A stretch of DNA of 64,000 bases from Bacteroidota bacterium (GTDB lineage: Bacteria > Bacteroidota > Ignavibacteria > Ignavibacteriales > Melioribacteraceae), in the NCBI GenBank assembly GCA_018829205.1, contig JAHJUE010000010.1, positions 1 to 64,000 on the forward strand. Direction: 5' to 3'. Both the position numbers and the translations under genes were made by a program. The notes under the pieces were generated by a model, which did not search any database, was not told the DNA's origin, and saw only the letters and a list, made by a program, of their open reading frames with translations. Below are positions 34,886 through 43,443 of the stretch, piece after piece (positions within the stretch are counted from its first letter, which is position 1; every line of letters starts with the position of its first letter).

Positions 34886-35269
34886 TTAGTTTTCGATAAA
34901 CAATTTGTAATCTATCGTGAATTCGTCATTATCAATTATTTTCTGAAAGCCTTTTTTAGTATTCTGATTAAGGTAAATAGGAGCTTTCATATTTAATGTT
35001 ATATCTTTCGGGTTTTTTTGAAGTTTAACAATCCCGAAAACTTCGAATTCCGCTACTTCCGGATAATTTTCCAATATAACCTTCATAGGGAATAATGGAA
35101 AAACCAATTCCGGTTCATCAACAGAAGTTAACCAGTAAAATATACCATCTTCTTCTGATATAACAATGAACTTTTTATGTTCATCGAAACCCAAAATTCC
35201 GCTTTCAAATTCGACTATTATGCTTTCATCGAATTCAATTTCGCCGAATTGATGTGTTTTTAGTTTCAT
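34886..35269 (-). CDS. fliW: flagellar assembly factor FliW
   Basis: A 127-residue cytoplasmic protein that binds flagellin and CsrA in turn, so that free flagellin releases or restrains CsrA-mediated repression. The family start MKLKTHQFGEIEFDESIIVEFESGILGFDEH and the FPLFPMKVI segment are diagnostic. A good ribosome site (AAGAAGG) precedes it. The fliW-csrA order is the common one. Confidence 0.94.
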   Translation of the reverse strand: MKLKTHQFGEIEFDESIIVEFESGILGFDEHKKFIVISEEDGIFYWLTSVDEPELVFPLFPMKVILENYPEVAEFEVFGIVKLQKNPKDITLNMKAPIYLNQNTKKGFQKIIDNDEFTIDYKLFIEN

Positions 35270-35282
35270 GTGCCCTTCTTCT

Positions 35283-36098
35283 TTATTTATTTAAGATTAC
35301 TATATCAACTCTTCTATTTTGCGCTCTGCCTTCGGGAGAATCATTAGGCGCGACAGGTTTGTTTTCAGAATATCCGACAACAGATACTCTTCCCTGCGGA
35401 ATTCTTTCTTCCGTCATTAAATAATACGCCGTATTAGTTGCGCGGGCTACCGACAAATGCCAGTTTGAAGAATAAGTATGCGAACTTATTGGAACGTTGT
35501 CAGTATGTCCTTCAATTCTAAGATCATTCGGAATTGTTCTAATTACATTAGATAATTTATTAAGAACATTTTTAGAACCAACTCCCAATTCCGCTTTTCC
35601 CGATGCAAAAAGTATATCGTCAAGTATGCTAACTGTAATTCCTCTTTCATTTTGAATAAGCTTAACAGCGGCTCCGTAACCGTTTTCCGTTATAACACGT
35701 TCAAGCGATTCCATTAAACTTGGCGCCGATTTAAAGTTTTGGTTGTAATCCGGAGTTGATTTAATTGTTTTAATATTACCGGATGAACCGAATATATCAC
35801 CAAAAGTATTAACCGTTGCAGTATATTTATCCATATCTATATTTGACATCGCGTATAGAATAATAAATAGACCTAACAGCAATGTAATCAAATCGGCATA
35901 AGTTATTAAATACCTGTCTTTATCATTTTCCAGATATTCATCATGCGAAAATTCTTCTAAGCCGTTAAACCTTCTTGATCGTTTCTCGGGAGCATACTCG
36001 TCAATCTCGATTTGATTATCGTCGGTATCTCTCCGCTTTGAATCGCCAGAACCGCTTCCAAAGAAACTTCCATCATATGTTTTTCTTCTAAGTGACAT
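35283..36098 (-). CDS. motB: flagellar stator protein MotB
   Basis: A 271-residue stator subunit with the membrane helix starting at YLITYADLITLLLGLFIILYAMS; Asp69 is the ion-binding residue. The C-terminal OmpA-like domain has RIEGHTDNVPI and GRAQNRRVDIVI. The first 50 residues are long, charged and Ser/Gly-rich compared with usual MotB. The only ATG in frame (36098) lies 142 bases inside motA, an unusually long same-strand overlap in a different frame, with no clear ribosome site. A non-ATG start nearer the helix remains possible. Confidence 0.88.
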   Translation of the reverse strand: MSLRRKTYDGSFFGSGSGDSKRRDTDDNQIEIDEYAPEKRSRRFNGLEEFSHDEYLENDKDRYLITYADLITLLLGLFIILYAMSNIDMDKYTATVNTFGDIFGSSGNIKTIKSTPDYNQNFKSAPSLMESLERVITENGYGAAVKLIQNERGITVSILDDILFASGKAELGVGSKNVLNKLSNVIRTIPNDLRIEGHTDNVPISSHTYSSNWHLSVARATNTAYYLMTEERIPQGRVSVVGYSENKPVAPNDSPEGRAQNRRVDIVILNK

Positions 36099-36733
36099 TG
36101 TTTTAATTTATCTGCCAAAGGCAGCCAAAAAAAGTTAGCGCTTACAATTCCCCATAGCGTTGCTATAAAGGCTGAAGCAATATTATGAATTAATGCATTA
36201 GGATCCGTGCCGGCATTTGCGAGAGTCATAATTAATGCCATAACCGTACCGATAATACCCATTGTCGGCGCATATCCTCCCATTTTCAGAAAAATAAAAA
36301 TATTCGCGTTATGCCTATATTCCATAGATTTAATTTCTGTCCGGGCAATAGTTTCAAGCATATCGCTGTTCGTGCCGTCTAAAACAAATTTTACCATTTT
36401 CTGCGGAAAAAAATAAAGCAATTTGTAAAGATCATCTTCAACCGAAAGCAGACCTAGTCTTCTAGACTTAACAGACAGCTCAACAAACGAGTTGATCATA
36501 GCCTTTATATTATAATCATCAGGCAAATACGCTATTTTTATTAGTTGAAAAATCTTCAAAAATTTTCCCATTCCGAATCCAATAATGGTCGCGGCAAAAG
36601 TTCCGCCGAAAACAATTATAATCGGTGACAATAAAAACAGTGCTTTTAAAGAACCTCCTTCAAGAAAAAAAGCTCCGAACACCGCCAGCAATCCAAAAAT
36701 TAGTCCGTACAGACTAGTGCTTTTTCTAAACAT
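35957..36733 (-). CDS. motA: flagellar stator protein MotA
   Basis: A 258-residue inner-membrane protein with four hydrophobic segments. TM3-TM4 read MGGYAPTMGIIGTVMALIMTLANAGTD and IASAFIATLWGIVSANFFWLPLADKL, with the conserved Pro-Thr channel residues. The basic C-terminus (IKSRLTSMLP) is typical, so the long overlap with motB is real coding DNA here. The start codon shares one base with the flgL stop. It forms the first of two stator pairs in the operon. Confidence 0.92.
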   Translation of the reverse strand: MFRKSTSLYGLIFGLLAVFGAFFLEGGSLKALFLLSPIIIVFGGTFAATIIGFGMGKFLKIFQLIKIAYLPDDYNIKAMINSFVELSVKSRRLGLLSVEDDLYKLLYFFPQKMVKFVLDGTNSDMLETIARTEIKSMEYRHNANIFIFLKMGGYAPTMGIIGTVMALIMTLANAGTDPNALIHNIASAFIATLWGIVSANFFWLPLADKLKQCHLEEKHMMEVSLEAVLAIQSGEIPTIIKSRLTSMLPRNDQEGLTA

Positions 36734-37629
36734 TATAAATAATCCAATAATGATTTTGGTAAAATCATGGAAGAAACTTTATATGTTAAATCGAGATTAA
36801 ACTGCTGATTTTCATAATCAACAATTGCCCTCGCCATATCAACATCTTTTTCTTTAGAAATTAATTCTTCTACGTTAAGTTCCTGTGTTTTCAGAAGTTC
36901 TTCAGTATCCAGTAATCGATTTTTTATATTACCGGCAACCGAAAGTTTATTCAGAACTTTACCGTATATATCTTCCATCTCTTTAACTTCCGAAGCATCC
37001 GGTTTCACACCGCTTCGTAAGTTTACAATTATATCGTTTAATTTATTAAACATATCCGTACCGTCAATAGTCCCGAACAATTCTTCTCCGGTAATATTAA
37101 TTTTCTGAGAAATGTTTCCCGAAATCTTAATCTTCTGCTGTCCGCCGGCATCGGCTGTATTTTGAATATATTCCGGCGGAGGCGTTCCGTTTTTGCCGTA
37201 AGGTGCTTGCGAATTGTCAGTCCCTCCGAACAAATATTTCCCGTTAAAATTTGAATTTGCATATTCTAAAATTGAATCCAAAGAGACCTGCAGCTGGTCT
37301 GCAAACGTATCAAGATTTCCTTCAATAGTTGCGTTGTTGACCGAGGTTAAGTCCACAAGAACTGATTGAAGCTGATTTTGTATTCCATCCATAGCATTTA
37401 TAGTTGCGTCAACATTCGCAAAACTGTTGGTAACATTGTCAAGGTAAGTGGATATATTCTGCATTTCATTGTTAAGACGCAGCAGTCTGTTAGTACCCAA
37501 TGGAGAATCCGAAGGCCTATTAATTTTACTTTGTGTTGTTAATTGTTCCTGAGTTTTTGTAATTGAATTTTTATTTGTATTAAGATTATACAAATATGAA
37601 TTCTGCAAAAGTCTGTCGGTAACTCTCAT
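36733..37629 (-). CDS. flgL: flagellar hook-associated protein 3 (FlgL)
   Basis: A 298-residue junction protein between hook and filament. The N-terminus MRVTDRLLQNSYLYNLNTNKNSITKTQEQL and the C-terminus with DVDMARAIVDYENQQFNLDLTYKVSSMILPKSLLDYL match FlgL/flagellin-type termini that form the coiled coils of the filament. The central region FNGKYLFGGTDNSQAPY is the FlgL-specific domain. A good ribosome site (AAGGTG) precedes it, and it follows flgK by 24 bases. Confidence 0.93.
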   Translation of the reverse strand: MRVTDRLLQNSYLYNLNTNKNSITKTQEQLTTQSKINRPSDSPLGTNRLLRLNNEMQNISTYLDNVTNSFANVDATINAMDGIQNQLQSVLVDLTSVNNATIEGNLDTFADQLQVSLDSILEYANSNFNGKYLFGGTDNSQAPYGKNGTPPPEYIQNTADAGGQQKIKISGNISQKINITGEELFGTIDGTDMFNKLNDIIVNLRSGVKPDASEVKEMEDIYGKVLNKLSVAGNIKNRLLDTEELLKTQELNVEELISKEKDVDMARAIVDYENQQFNLDLTYKVSSMILPKSLLDYL

Positions 37630-37653
37630 AATTTCACCTTATTACATTATATA

Positions 37654-39012
37654 CTAAAATGCATTTAACAATGTTTGAAACATTTCATCGGCAACTCTAA
37701 TTAATTTTGCGGCCGCGTCATATGATCTTTGGAATTTTAATACGTTTACCATTTCTTCATCAACGGAAACACCGCTTGCTTCCGACACCTGCATATCCAG
37801 CTGATTTAACACAAGCTGATACGATTCGGTATTTTGGTTATGTGTTTTTAGATCATTAGCAATTTTGTTCACGAAATTGGAATACGTGTTTGTAATAGTT
37901 TCCCCGTCAATAAGTAATGCTTTCTGCAGGGCGGCAATTTGAAGTGCAATTTCGTTATTCCCGTCCTGTCCGTCTGCCGACGCGGCTATCAAACTCGGAT
38001 TATCAATTAAGTCTTCATTTAATTCCAAAATGCCGTTTGAATAATTACTGAAGAAGTTAACTCCTGTTTGAGTAGGATTAGTGTTAGTTTGGCCTGTTGA
38101 ATGCACGGAGTTTACGCTGTCATATATGGCTTGCCCAATAGTATCAATTTTATTTAGATAATCCGGGATTACATTATTAAACATATTCAGATTACCGAAT
38201 ATCTCTCCGGAATTTAACGACATTTTTGATTCGCCGTCCTGGGTTGTAACACTTAACTTACCTTTACTTTCCTCAACAATAAATTTTTGACTGTAAAGTC
38301 TGTCAACCGCATATACACCGCCCATTGAAATACTTACTGTATCATCCTGATTATATGTAACGTTTAAGTTAGCAAGCTTGCTTAACTCATTAATAATAGC
38401 TCCTCTTTCATCAAGTAAGTCATTAGGCGCGTTTCCGCTGGCTTTAACCGCGTATATTTCTTTGTTTAAAGTATGAATTTGTTCGAGATAACTATTAACA
38501 CTTTCAACCGACTGTGCGGTTTCAACCTTTAAATCCTTCTTTATTTGAGTATAACTTTCATAAAGGTTCTGCATTTTACCCGACATATTCTGCGCGGTGT
38601 TTAAAACGTTATTACGCAACGCGGTTGAATCCGGATCAACTGCAAGTTTATCCCATGAGTTAAAAAACTGCGATGTTAAATTTGATAAACCCAGCTCCGA
38701 AGGTTCGGATAATAACGCTTCAAGTTTATTAAGCGTTGACGCTTGTTTATCGGCAAATGAGTGCTTGCTGTTAAATGACCAAATCTGTGTATCAACAATT
38801 GTATCTCTTATTCTCTGAATATCATCCAATTTAACGCCGGATCCAAAAGAAAGATTAGCCGTATATTCCGGCCTTTCAGCCGCAAGCACAACTCTTTGTC
38901 TTGAATAATTGGGGTTGCTGGCGTTAGAAATATTGTTAGAAGTCGCGTTTAATGCTGACTGATACGTAAGCAAACTTCTTCTCGAAATATCAAATAATTT
39001 GTTGATACTCAT
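37654..39012 (-). CDS. flgK: flagellar hook-associated protein 1 (FlgK)
   Basis: A 452-residue hook-filament junction protein, somewhat shorter than the ~540 residues of enterobacteria. The N-terminal rod/hook-type motif reads LLTYQSALNATSNNISNASNPNYSRQRVVL, and the C-terminal SGVSVDEEMVNVLKFQRSYDAAAKLIRVADEMFQTLL is diagnostic. The gene is contiguous with flgN (its export chaperone) upstream and flgL downstream. Confidence 0.94.
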   Translation of the reverse strand: MSINKLFDISRRSLLTYQSALNATSNNISNASNPNYSRQRVVLAAERPEYTANLSFGSGVKLDDIQRIRDTIVDTQIWSFNSKHSFADKQASTLNKLEALLSEPSELGLSNLTSQFFNSWDKLAVDPDSTALRNNVLNTAQNMSGKMQNLYESYTQIKKDLKVETAQSVESVNSYLEQIHTLNKEIYAVKASGNAPNDLLDERGAIINELSKLANLNVTYNQDDTVSISMGGVYAVDRLYSQKFIVEESKGKLSVTTQDGESKMSLNSGEIFGNLNMFNNVIPDYLNKIDTIGQAIYDSVNSVHSTGQTNTNPTQTGVNFFSNYSNGILELNEDLIDNPSLIAASADGQDGNNEIALQIAALQKALLIDGETITNTYSNFVNKIANDLKTHNQNTESYQLVLNQLDMQVSEASGVSVDEEMVNVLKFQRSYDAAAKLIRVADEMFQTLLNAF

Positions 39013-39013
39013 C

Positions 39014-39469
39014 TTACACTTTCCTGTCTAATATTGATTTATTGTTCCCGCCGAAAACAGCTTTTAAAGTTGTATCAATAAACTGTTTTGAATGCTGGAT
39101 CAAAAACATATTTTGACTATTAGTTTGCGTTATTTCCTCAATAAAAATTCTAATTGCTCTTTCCGATTTTATAATAGCTTCTTTAGCTTCGTTGGTTAAA
39201 ACTTCGCCCAAGTTAAATGTAAGTTTTGCAAGTCTGAATTCATTTTCCTCAAAACCCTGCTCACGATTTATTTCTTTTATAGTTTCAATTCTGCCGCTTT
39301 CAGCTTTCTGCACGGCAAGAATTAATTTTTGTTCATCCTTTATGCATTCGTCTAAAAGCTCGCGGTTATTCGCAACAAGGGCATGCTGCTTCTTTCTTGC
39401 GTTATCAAGAAGTCTTTTTAAATTTTCTTTTTGCTTTAACAGCAGCTCAATTAACTTTGAAATTCCCAT
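39014..39469 (-). CDS. flgN: FlgN-like export chaperone
   Basis: A 151-residue helical cytoplasmic protein rich in Lys, Glu and Leu (MGISKLIELLLKQKENLKRLLDNARKKQHALV), as expected for the FlgN family, which escorts FlgK and FlgL to the export gate. Family sequence conservation is low, so the call rests largely on position, immediately before flgK, and on the coiled-coil character. Confidence 0.75.
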   Translation of the reverse strand: MGISKLIELLLKQKENLKRLLDNARKKQHALVANNRELLDECIKDEQKLILAVQKAESGRIETIKEINREQGFEENEFRLAKLTFNLGEVLTNEAKEAIIKSERAIRIFIEEITQTNSQNMFLIQHSKQFIDTTLKAVFGGNNKSILDRKV

Positions 39470-39470
39470 T

Positions 39471-40277
39471 TTATTCTTCCATATGTTTTAAATAACCCAA
39501 TACTCTTGAAACATAATTTTGTGTTTCATTAAACGGCGGAATGCCATTGTACTTCTGAACATTTCCCGGTCCGGCATTATAAGCGGCAAGTGATTTTTCC
39601 AAATCGCCGTCAAATTCTTTAAGCATCTGCGCGATGTATTTTGTGCCGCCTTGGATATTCTGAGCGGGATTCATAGAATTTCTTACGCCCAAATCTTTTG
39701 CGGTTGCATCCATTAATTGCATCAGACCTTTTGCGTTGGCTTTTGAAACTGCATTTTCTTTAGCGGCGGATTCAGTAAGAATTATTGATTTTATTAAATT
39801 AACGGGAACACCGTGTTTATTAGAAGCTTCCTGAATTATTGGTTCATACTTTTTTAGTCTTTCCGCCGCGCTGTATGAAGGCTTAATAGCATTACTATCT
39901 TTACCCGATTCGGTAATTAGTAAATCTTTAATTGCGGGACGATTCTTAATAACGAATTCTTTTAATGGAAGATCTTCTCCTGTCATTCTTTTATAAACAG
40001 ATTCGGCAATTCCTAATCCTTTTGAATCTGTTATTTTTCCCGCGAGTTCGTTTTCAAAAAAAGTATCGAATACATCATTGCCGTATCCGTTCTCGCCTAA
40101 AAGTCCGCCTGTAGTTTTGGTCATACTTTTAAGCATCAGCGAAGTAAGCATGGATTCAAAATCTTTCGAAGCTTTTTCAAGTTTCTTTTTTTCTTCAGGT
40201 GTAAAACGCGCTTCAACTTCAGCCGGCTTCTGAATATGCTTTTGAAAGTTCGATATTTTTAGATCAAGCTTTTCCAT
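39471..40277 (-). CDS. flgJ: FlgJ-type rod protein fused to a lytic transglycosylase (SLT) domain
   Basis: A 268-residue protein in two parts. Residues 30-100 (KKLEKASKDFESMLTSLMLK ... IAESVYKRMTG) form the rod-capping FlgJ domain. Residues 140-265 form a GH23/SLT lytic transglycosylase with catalytic Glu169 (ILTESAAKENAVS), GLMQLM and AAYNAGPGNV. Enterobacterial FlgJ instead ends in a GH73 glucosaminidase; an SLT ending has been described in other lineages. It would cut peptidoglycan as the rod passes through. It lies next to the ring genes. Confidence 0.9.
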   Translation of the reverse strand: MEKLDLKISNFQKHIQKPAEVEARFTPEEKKKLEKASKDFESMLTSLMLKSMTKTTGGLLGENGYGNDVFDTFFENELAGKITDSKGLGIAESVYKRMTGEDLPLKEFVIKNRPAIKDLLITESGKDSNAIKPSYSAAERLKKYEPIIQEASNKHGVPVNLIKSIILTESAAKENAVSKANAKGLMQLMDATAKDLGVRNSMNPAQNIQGGTKYIAQMLKEFDGDLEKSLAAYNAGPGNVQKYNGIPPFNETQNYVSRVLGYLKHMEE

Positions 40278-40278
40278 T

Positions 40279-41367
40279 TTATAAAATCACCAATTCTGCT
40301 GTTAATGCTCCTGCTTCTTTTAATGCCTGGAAAATCGCGATAATATCATGCGGTGAAACTTTTAACTGATTTAAGGCCGCAGCAACTTCCTGAACATTTG
40401 TCGCGCCTTCAATTGAAATTGATTTAGTATTTTCCTGTTCAACTGACGGAACAAGATTATTAAAAAATGATGTCTGCCCTTGCGAGAAAGCTCCGGGCTG
40501 TGAAATAACCGGATAAGATCTAACTGAAATATTTAAACTTCCGTGCGAAATTGTTACCGGTGAAATTCTTACATGATCGCCGGTTACAACTGTTCCGGTT
40601 CTTTCATTTAAAACTACTTTTGCAATTGCGTCTCTCTGAACCTCAATTGCTTCTAATCTCGCCATAAATGATACAATATCATTTTGACCGGCGGGAAGAT
40701 TTATTTTAACTTCAGAGCCGCTTTCAGCTAATGCCGTTCCGGCACCAAATTCAGAGTTAATTGCATTTACTACATTATTTAAAGTAGTGAAATCAGGCTG
40801 GTTTAATACAAGACCAATATTTGAAGGATCAATATTTCCTTCCATTATAGGCAGTTCCATTGCGCCGCCGTTCGGTATTCTGCCCGTTAAGGTATGATTC
40901 TTAGCAATACGGCCGCCGGATTCGGTACTAATATCATATCCGCCAACAGATACGGGACCTTGAGCAATTCCATAAACCTTTCCGTTAACACCCGAAAGCG
41001 GAGTCATCAATAATATAGAACCCGTTAAACTTGTAGCGTCGCCCATAGAGGAAACAATTATATCAAAATTAGAACCAGGTTTAATAAGGTTGCTGACTCT
41101 CGCGGTTATCATTACCGCGGCAACGTTTCTTGTTCTTAAATTTGTTTCCGGTACAGTTATACCGAATCTTTTAAGCATACTGATAACTGATTGCACGGTA
41201 AAAGAAGAACGGTAGCTGTCGCCCGTGCCTGCAAGTCCGACCACAAGTCCGTAACCAATAAGCTGCTCAGACTGAATGCCCTTTATAAACGCAATATCTT
41301 TAATACGCTGTGCGTTTATATTTGATGAAATGACCGCTAATATTATTATAATTAAAAACTTCTTCAT
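40279..41367 (-). CDS. flgI: flagellar P-ring protein FlgI
   Basis: A 362-residue periplasmic protein with a cleavable signal peptide (KKFLIIIILAVISSNINAQ). The family stretches RIKDIAFIKGIQSEQLIGYGLVVGLAGTGDS and GSNFDIIVSSMGDATSLTGSILLMTPL are diagnostic. It forms the P-ring in the peptidoglycan layer, which confirms a Gram-negative envelope. It sits one base after the flgJ-like gene and 10 before flgH. Confidence 0.95.
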   Translation of the reverse strand: MKKFLIIIILAVISSNINAQRIKDIAFIKGIQSEQLIGYGLVVGLAGTGDSYRSSFTVQSVISMLKRFGITVPETNLRTRNVAAVMITARVSNLIKPGSNFDIIVSSMGDATSLTGSILLMTPLSGVNGKVYGIAQGPVSVGGYDISTESGGRIAKNHTLTGRIPNGGAMELPIMEGNIDPSNIGLVLNQPDFTTLNNVVNAINSEFGAGTALAESGSEVKINLPAGQNDIVSFMARLEAIEVQRDAIAKVVLNERTGTVVTGDHVRISPVTISHGSLNISVRSYPVISQPGAFSQGQTSFFNNLVPSVEQENTKSISIEGATNVQEVAAALNQLKVSPHDIIAIFQALKEAGALTAELVIL

Positions 41368-41377
41368 TTTATCACCC

Positions 41378-41959
41378 TTAGAATAACCAGTGAAATATTT
41401 TTGTTAACCAGCCCGGATTTGTATTTGAATCAATCATACCGTTTCCTTCAAATGCGATTTCCGCTTCGGAAATGTTAAATGAATAAACAGTATTATCAGA
41501 TTTCAAATCGGCTGTTCTCAATAATCCTTTAATTGTAATTATCTGTTCTTCACCGTTTATTGATATTTTTCTGCTGCCTTTAATACGTACCAACCCGTTT
41601 GATAAAACCGAATCAATCAGAGCGCTTATAGTTGTTTTAATTACTCCGCTGGATTTAATTGTTCCTCCGCCTTTAAAATCATTATTCGATCCCAAAGAAA
41701 AATCTGTAGAAGGAATTAGTTCCCCGGTTCCTTGAGAGCCTTTTGCGCTTAAGCCAATATCGCTTGATCTCCCGGAAGTTTTCTGGGCCTGATTTGCGGC
41801 TTGTGATTCTTCAACAACAATTATGGTAACTGCATCGCCAAGCATCGAAGCTTTATAATCCGAAAATAATGAACGGCTTGTATTTTCTCTTAAATCCTGC
41901 GCGTTTAAAATTAAGCTGCAGGAAAAAAATAAACCGATGATTACAATTATATTTTTCAT
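41378..41959 (-). CDS. flgH: flagellar L-ring protein FlgH
   Basis: A 193-residue outer-membrane ring protein. The mature part starts SRSLFSDYKASMLGDAVTIIVVEESQ and contains GSRKISINGEEQIITIKGLLRTADL, both typical. Classical FlgH is a lipoprotein; here the signal peptide (IIVIIGLFFSCSLILNAQDL) has a Cys preceded by FFS, a poor lipobox, and a better ordinary cleavage site at NAQ. So it may not be lipidated. It lies between flgA and flgI. Confidence 0.92.
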   Translation of the reverse strand: MKNIIVIIGLFFSCSLILNAQDLRENTSRSLFSDYKASMLGDAVTIIVVEESQAANQAQKTSGRSSDIGLSAKGSQGTGELIPSTDFSLGSNNDFKGGGTIKSSGVIKTTISALIDSVLSNGLVRIKGSRKISINGEEQIITIKGLLRTADLKSDNTVYSFNISEAEIAFEGNGMIDSNTNPGWLTKIFHWLF

Positions 41960-41964
41960 GTTTA

Positions 41965-42624
41965 TTACTCTATTATTTTTACTTGTTGCGAATTAACGAT
42001 AAGAGCTTTGAATGTAAGTTTATCGTCTCTTACTATTCTAACTGTTTCGCCTATCCTTCCGTCTTCCCTTGCATAAGCGGGGAAAGATACGGTTACTGAT
42101 CCGACTGTAGAAAATGCGTAAATTTTATCCCCTGCTTTAATATCCGGCTGAGTTACAATCATATTATCCTGCAGAATCGCACCGTCGGCAATATTCATAG
42201 CTGCTTGATGATTATTAAATTCCGTTATGTTTTTTACAGTCGCGTTTCTTAAATGTGTAACTTCTTCTTCAACAAATGAAAAATCGGAGGCTGTAATAAC
42301 ATCCCCTTTTCTTATTTTTTTATTTGCTACAAAAACTTCGTTGAATAAATTCATTTTAATAGTTACGACTGATTGCGTTGTATTATCACCAGATCCTTTT
42401 ATTTCAACAGGTATATATGCGTATCCGTAATTGATTTTAAATTCGCGGTCGGAACTGATAGAAATTCTATCGTCGTTTATTGATTTAACAATAGAAGGCA
42501 AAGAAACTATTTCATACTCATATTTTTTATAATCAGCCAACTTCATGTTTAAATATGAGTCAAGTTCAGAGCTGCTTTCTCCGCTTATATTAAAAAACAA
42601 TATTGAAATTATAATTCCGATCAT
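41965..42624 (-). CDS. flgA: flagellar P-ring assembly protein FlgA
   Basis: A 219-residue periplasmic chaperone for FlgI. A hydrophobic N-terminus (IGIIISILFF) acts as export signal. The C-terminal SAF domain is clear: EVFVANKKIRKGDVITASDFSFVEEEVTHL, then GDKIYAFSTVGSVTVSFPAYARED. It is placed between flgG and flgH, the usual neighbours. Confidence 0.9.
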   Translation of the reverse strand: MIGIIISILFFNISGESSSELDSYLNMKLADYKKYEYEIVSLPSIVKSINDDRISISSDREFKINYGYAYIPVEIKGSGDNTTQSVVTIKMNLFNEVFVANKKIRKGDVITASDFSFVEEEVTHLRNATVKNITEFNNHQAAMNIADGAILQDNMIVTQPDIKAGDKIYAFSTVGSVTVSFPAYAREDGRIGETVRIVRDDKLTFKALIVNSQQVKIIE

Positions 42625-42632
42625 TTTAATTT

Positions 42633-43427
42633 TTATTTTAAGTTGTTAGCCATTGTCATCATTTCTTCCACTGTTTTTACAGTTTTTGAATTGATCTCAT
42701 AAGCTCTTTGAGCTGTAATCATAGAAATCATTTCTTCAACAATATCAACGTTGGAAGATTCTAAAAATCCTTGCTGAATCTCTCCGAAACCGTTAGAACC
42801 GGGGTTCCCTAAAATCGGAGCTCCAGAGGATTCGGTTTCTTCATAAAGATTATTGCCTAATGCTTTTAACCCGCCCGGATTAATAAATTTAGCAAGTTCA
42901 ATATTTCCGAGTTCAATTGATTCACCGCCTACTTCAAGAATTCGCACAAGTCCGTCAGGTGTTATACTAATATCTAAAGCTTCATTACTAATACTAAATC
43001 CCGGTTCAAGAACATGACCGCCCGAGGTAACAAGAGAACCGTCGGAGGACATCTTAAGCGCACCGTCGCGCGTATAAGCAAATGTACCGTCATTTCTTCT
43101 TACCTGGAAAAATCCTTCTCCGTAAATGGCAGTATCCATTTTATTCCCTGTCTGCTGAAGATCTCCCTGCTCAAATAATTTTTGAGTTGAGGAAAGAATT
43201 ACGCCGTTACCAACTTGAAGCGTTGAGTTTGAATTTTCAACAACACCAGGGGTTTCAAGATTTTCGGGACTGGCGGTTACTTCCTGATACATTAAATCCT
43301 GGAATTCCGCGCGGCTCTTTTTAAAACTGGTTGTATTTATATTCGCAATATTATTCGAAATTACTTCGATATTAATTTGCTGTGCGTACATTCCAGAAGC
43401 CGCTGTTGTTAGTGCTCTTGTTGACAT
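42633..43427 (-). CDS. flgG: flagellar distal rod protein FlgG
   Basis: A 264-residue rod protein. The N-terminus MSTRALTTAASGMYAQQINIEVISNNIANINTTSFKKSRAEFQDLMYQ and the C-terminus QGFLESSNVDIVEEMISMITAQRAYEINSKTVKTVEEMM match FlgG closely. The ribosome site AAGGAGGA is excellent. It follows flgF by 16 bases. Confidence 0.95.
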   Translation of the reverse strand: MSTRALTTAASGMYAQQINIEVISNNIANINTTSFKKSRAEFQDLMYQEVTASPENLETPGVVENSNSTLQVGNGVILSSTQKLFEQGDLQQTGNKMDTAIYGEGFFQVRRNDGTFAYTRDGALKMSSDGSLVTSGGHVLEPGFSISNEALDISITPDGLVRILEVGGESIELGNIELAKFINPGGLKALGNNLYEETESSGAPILGNPGSNGFGEIQQGFLESSNVDIVEEMISMITAQRAYEINSKTVKTVEEMMTMANNLK

Positions 43428-43443
43428 ATATCATTCCTCCTTA

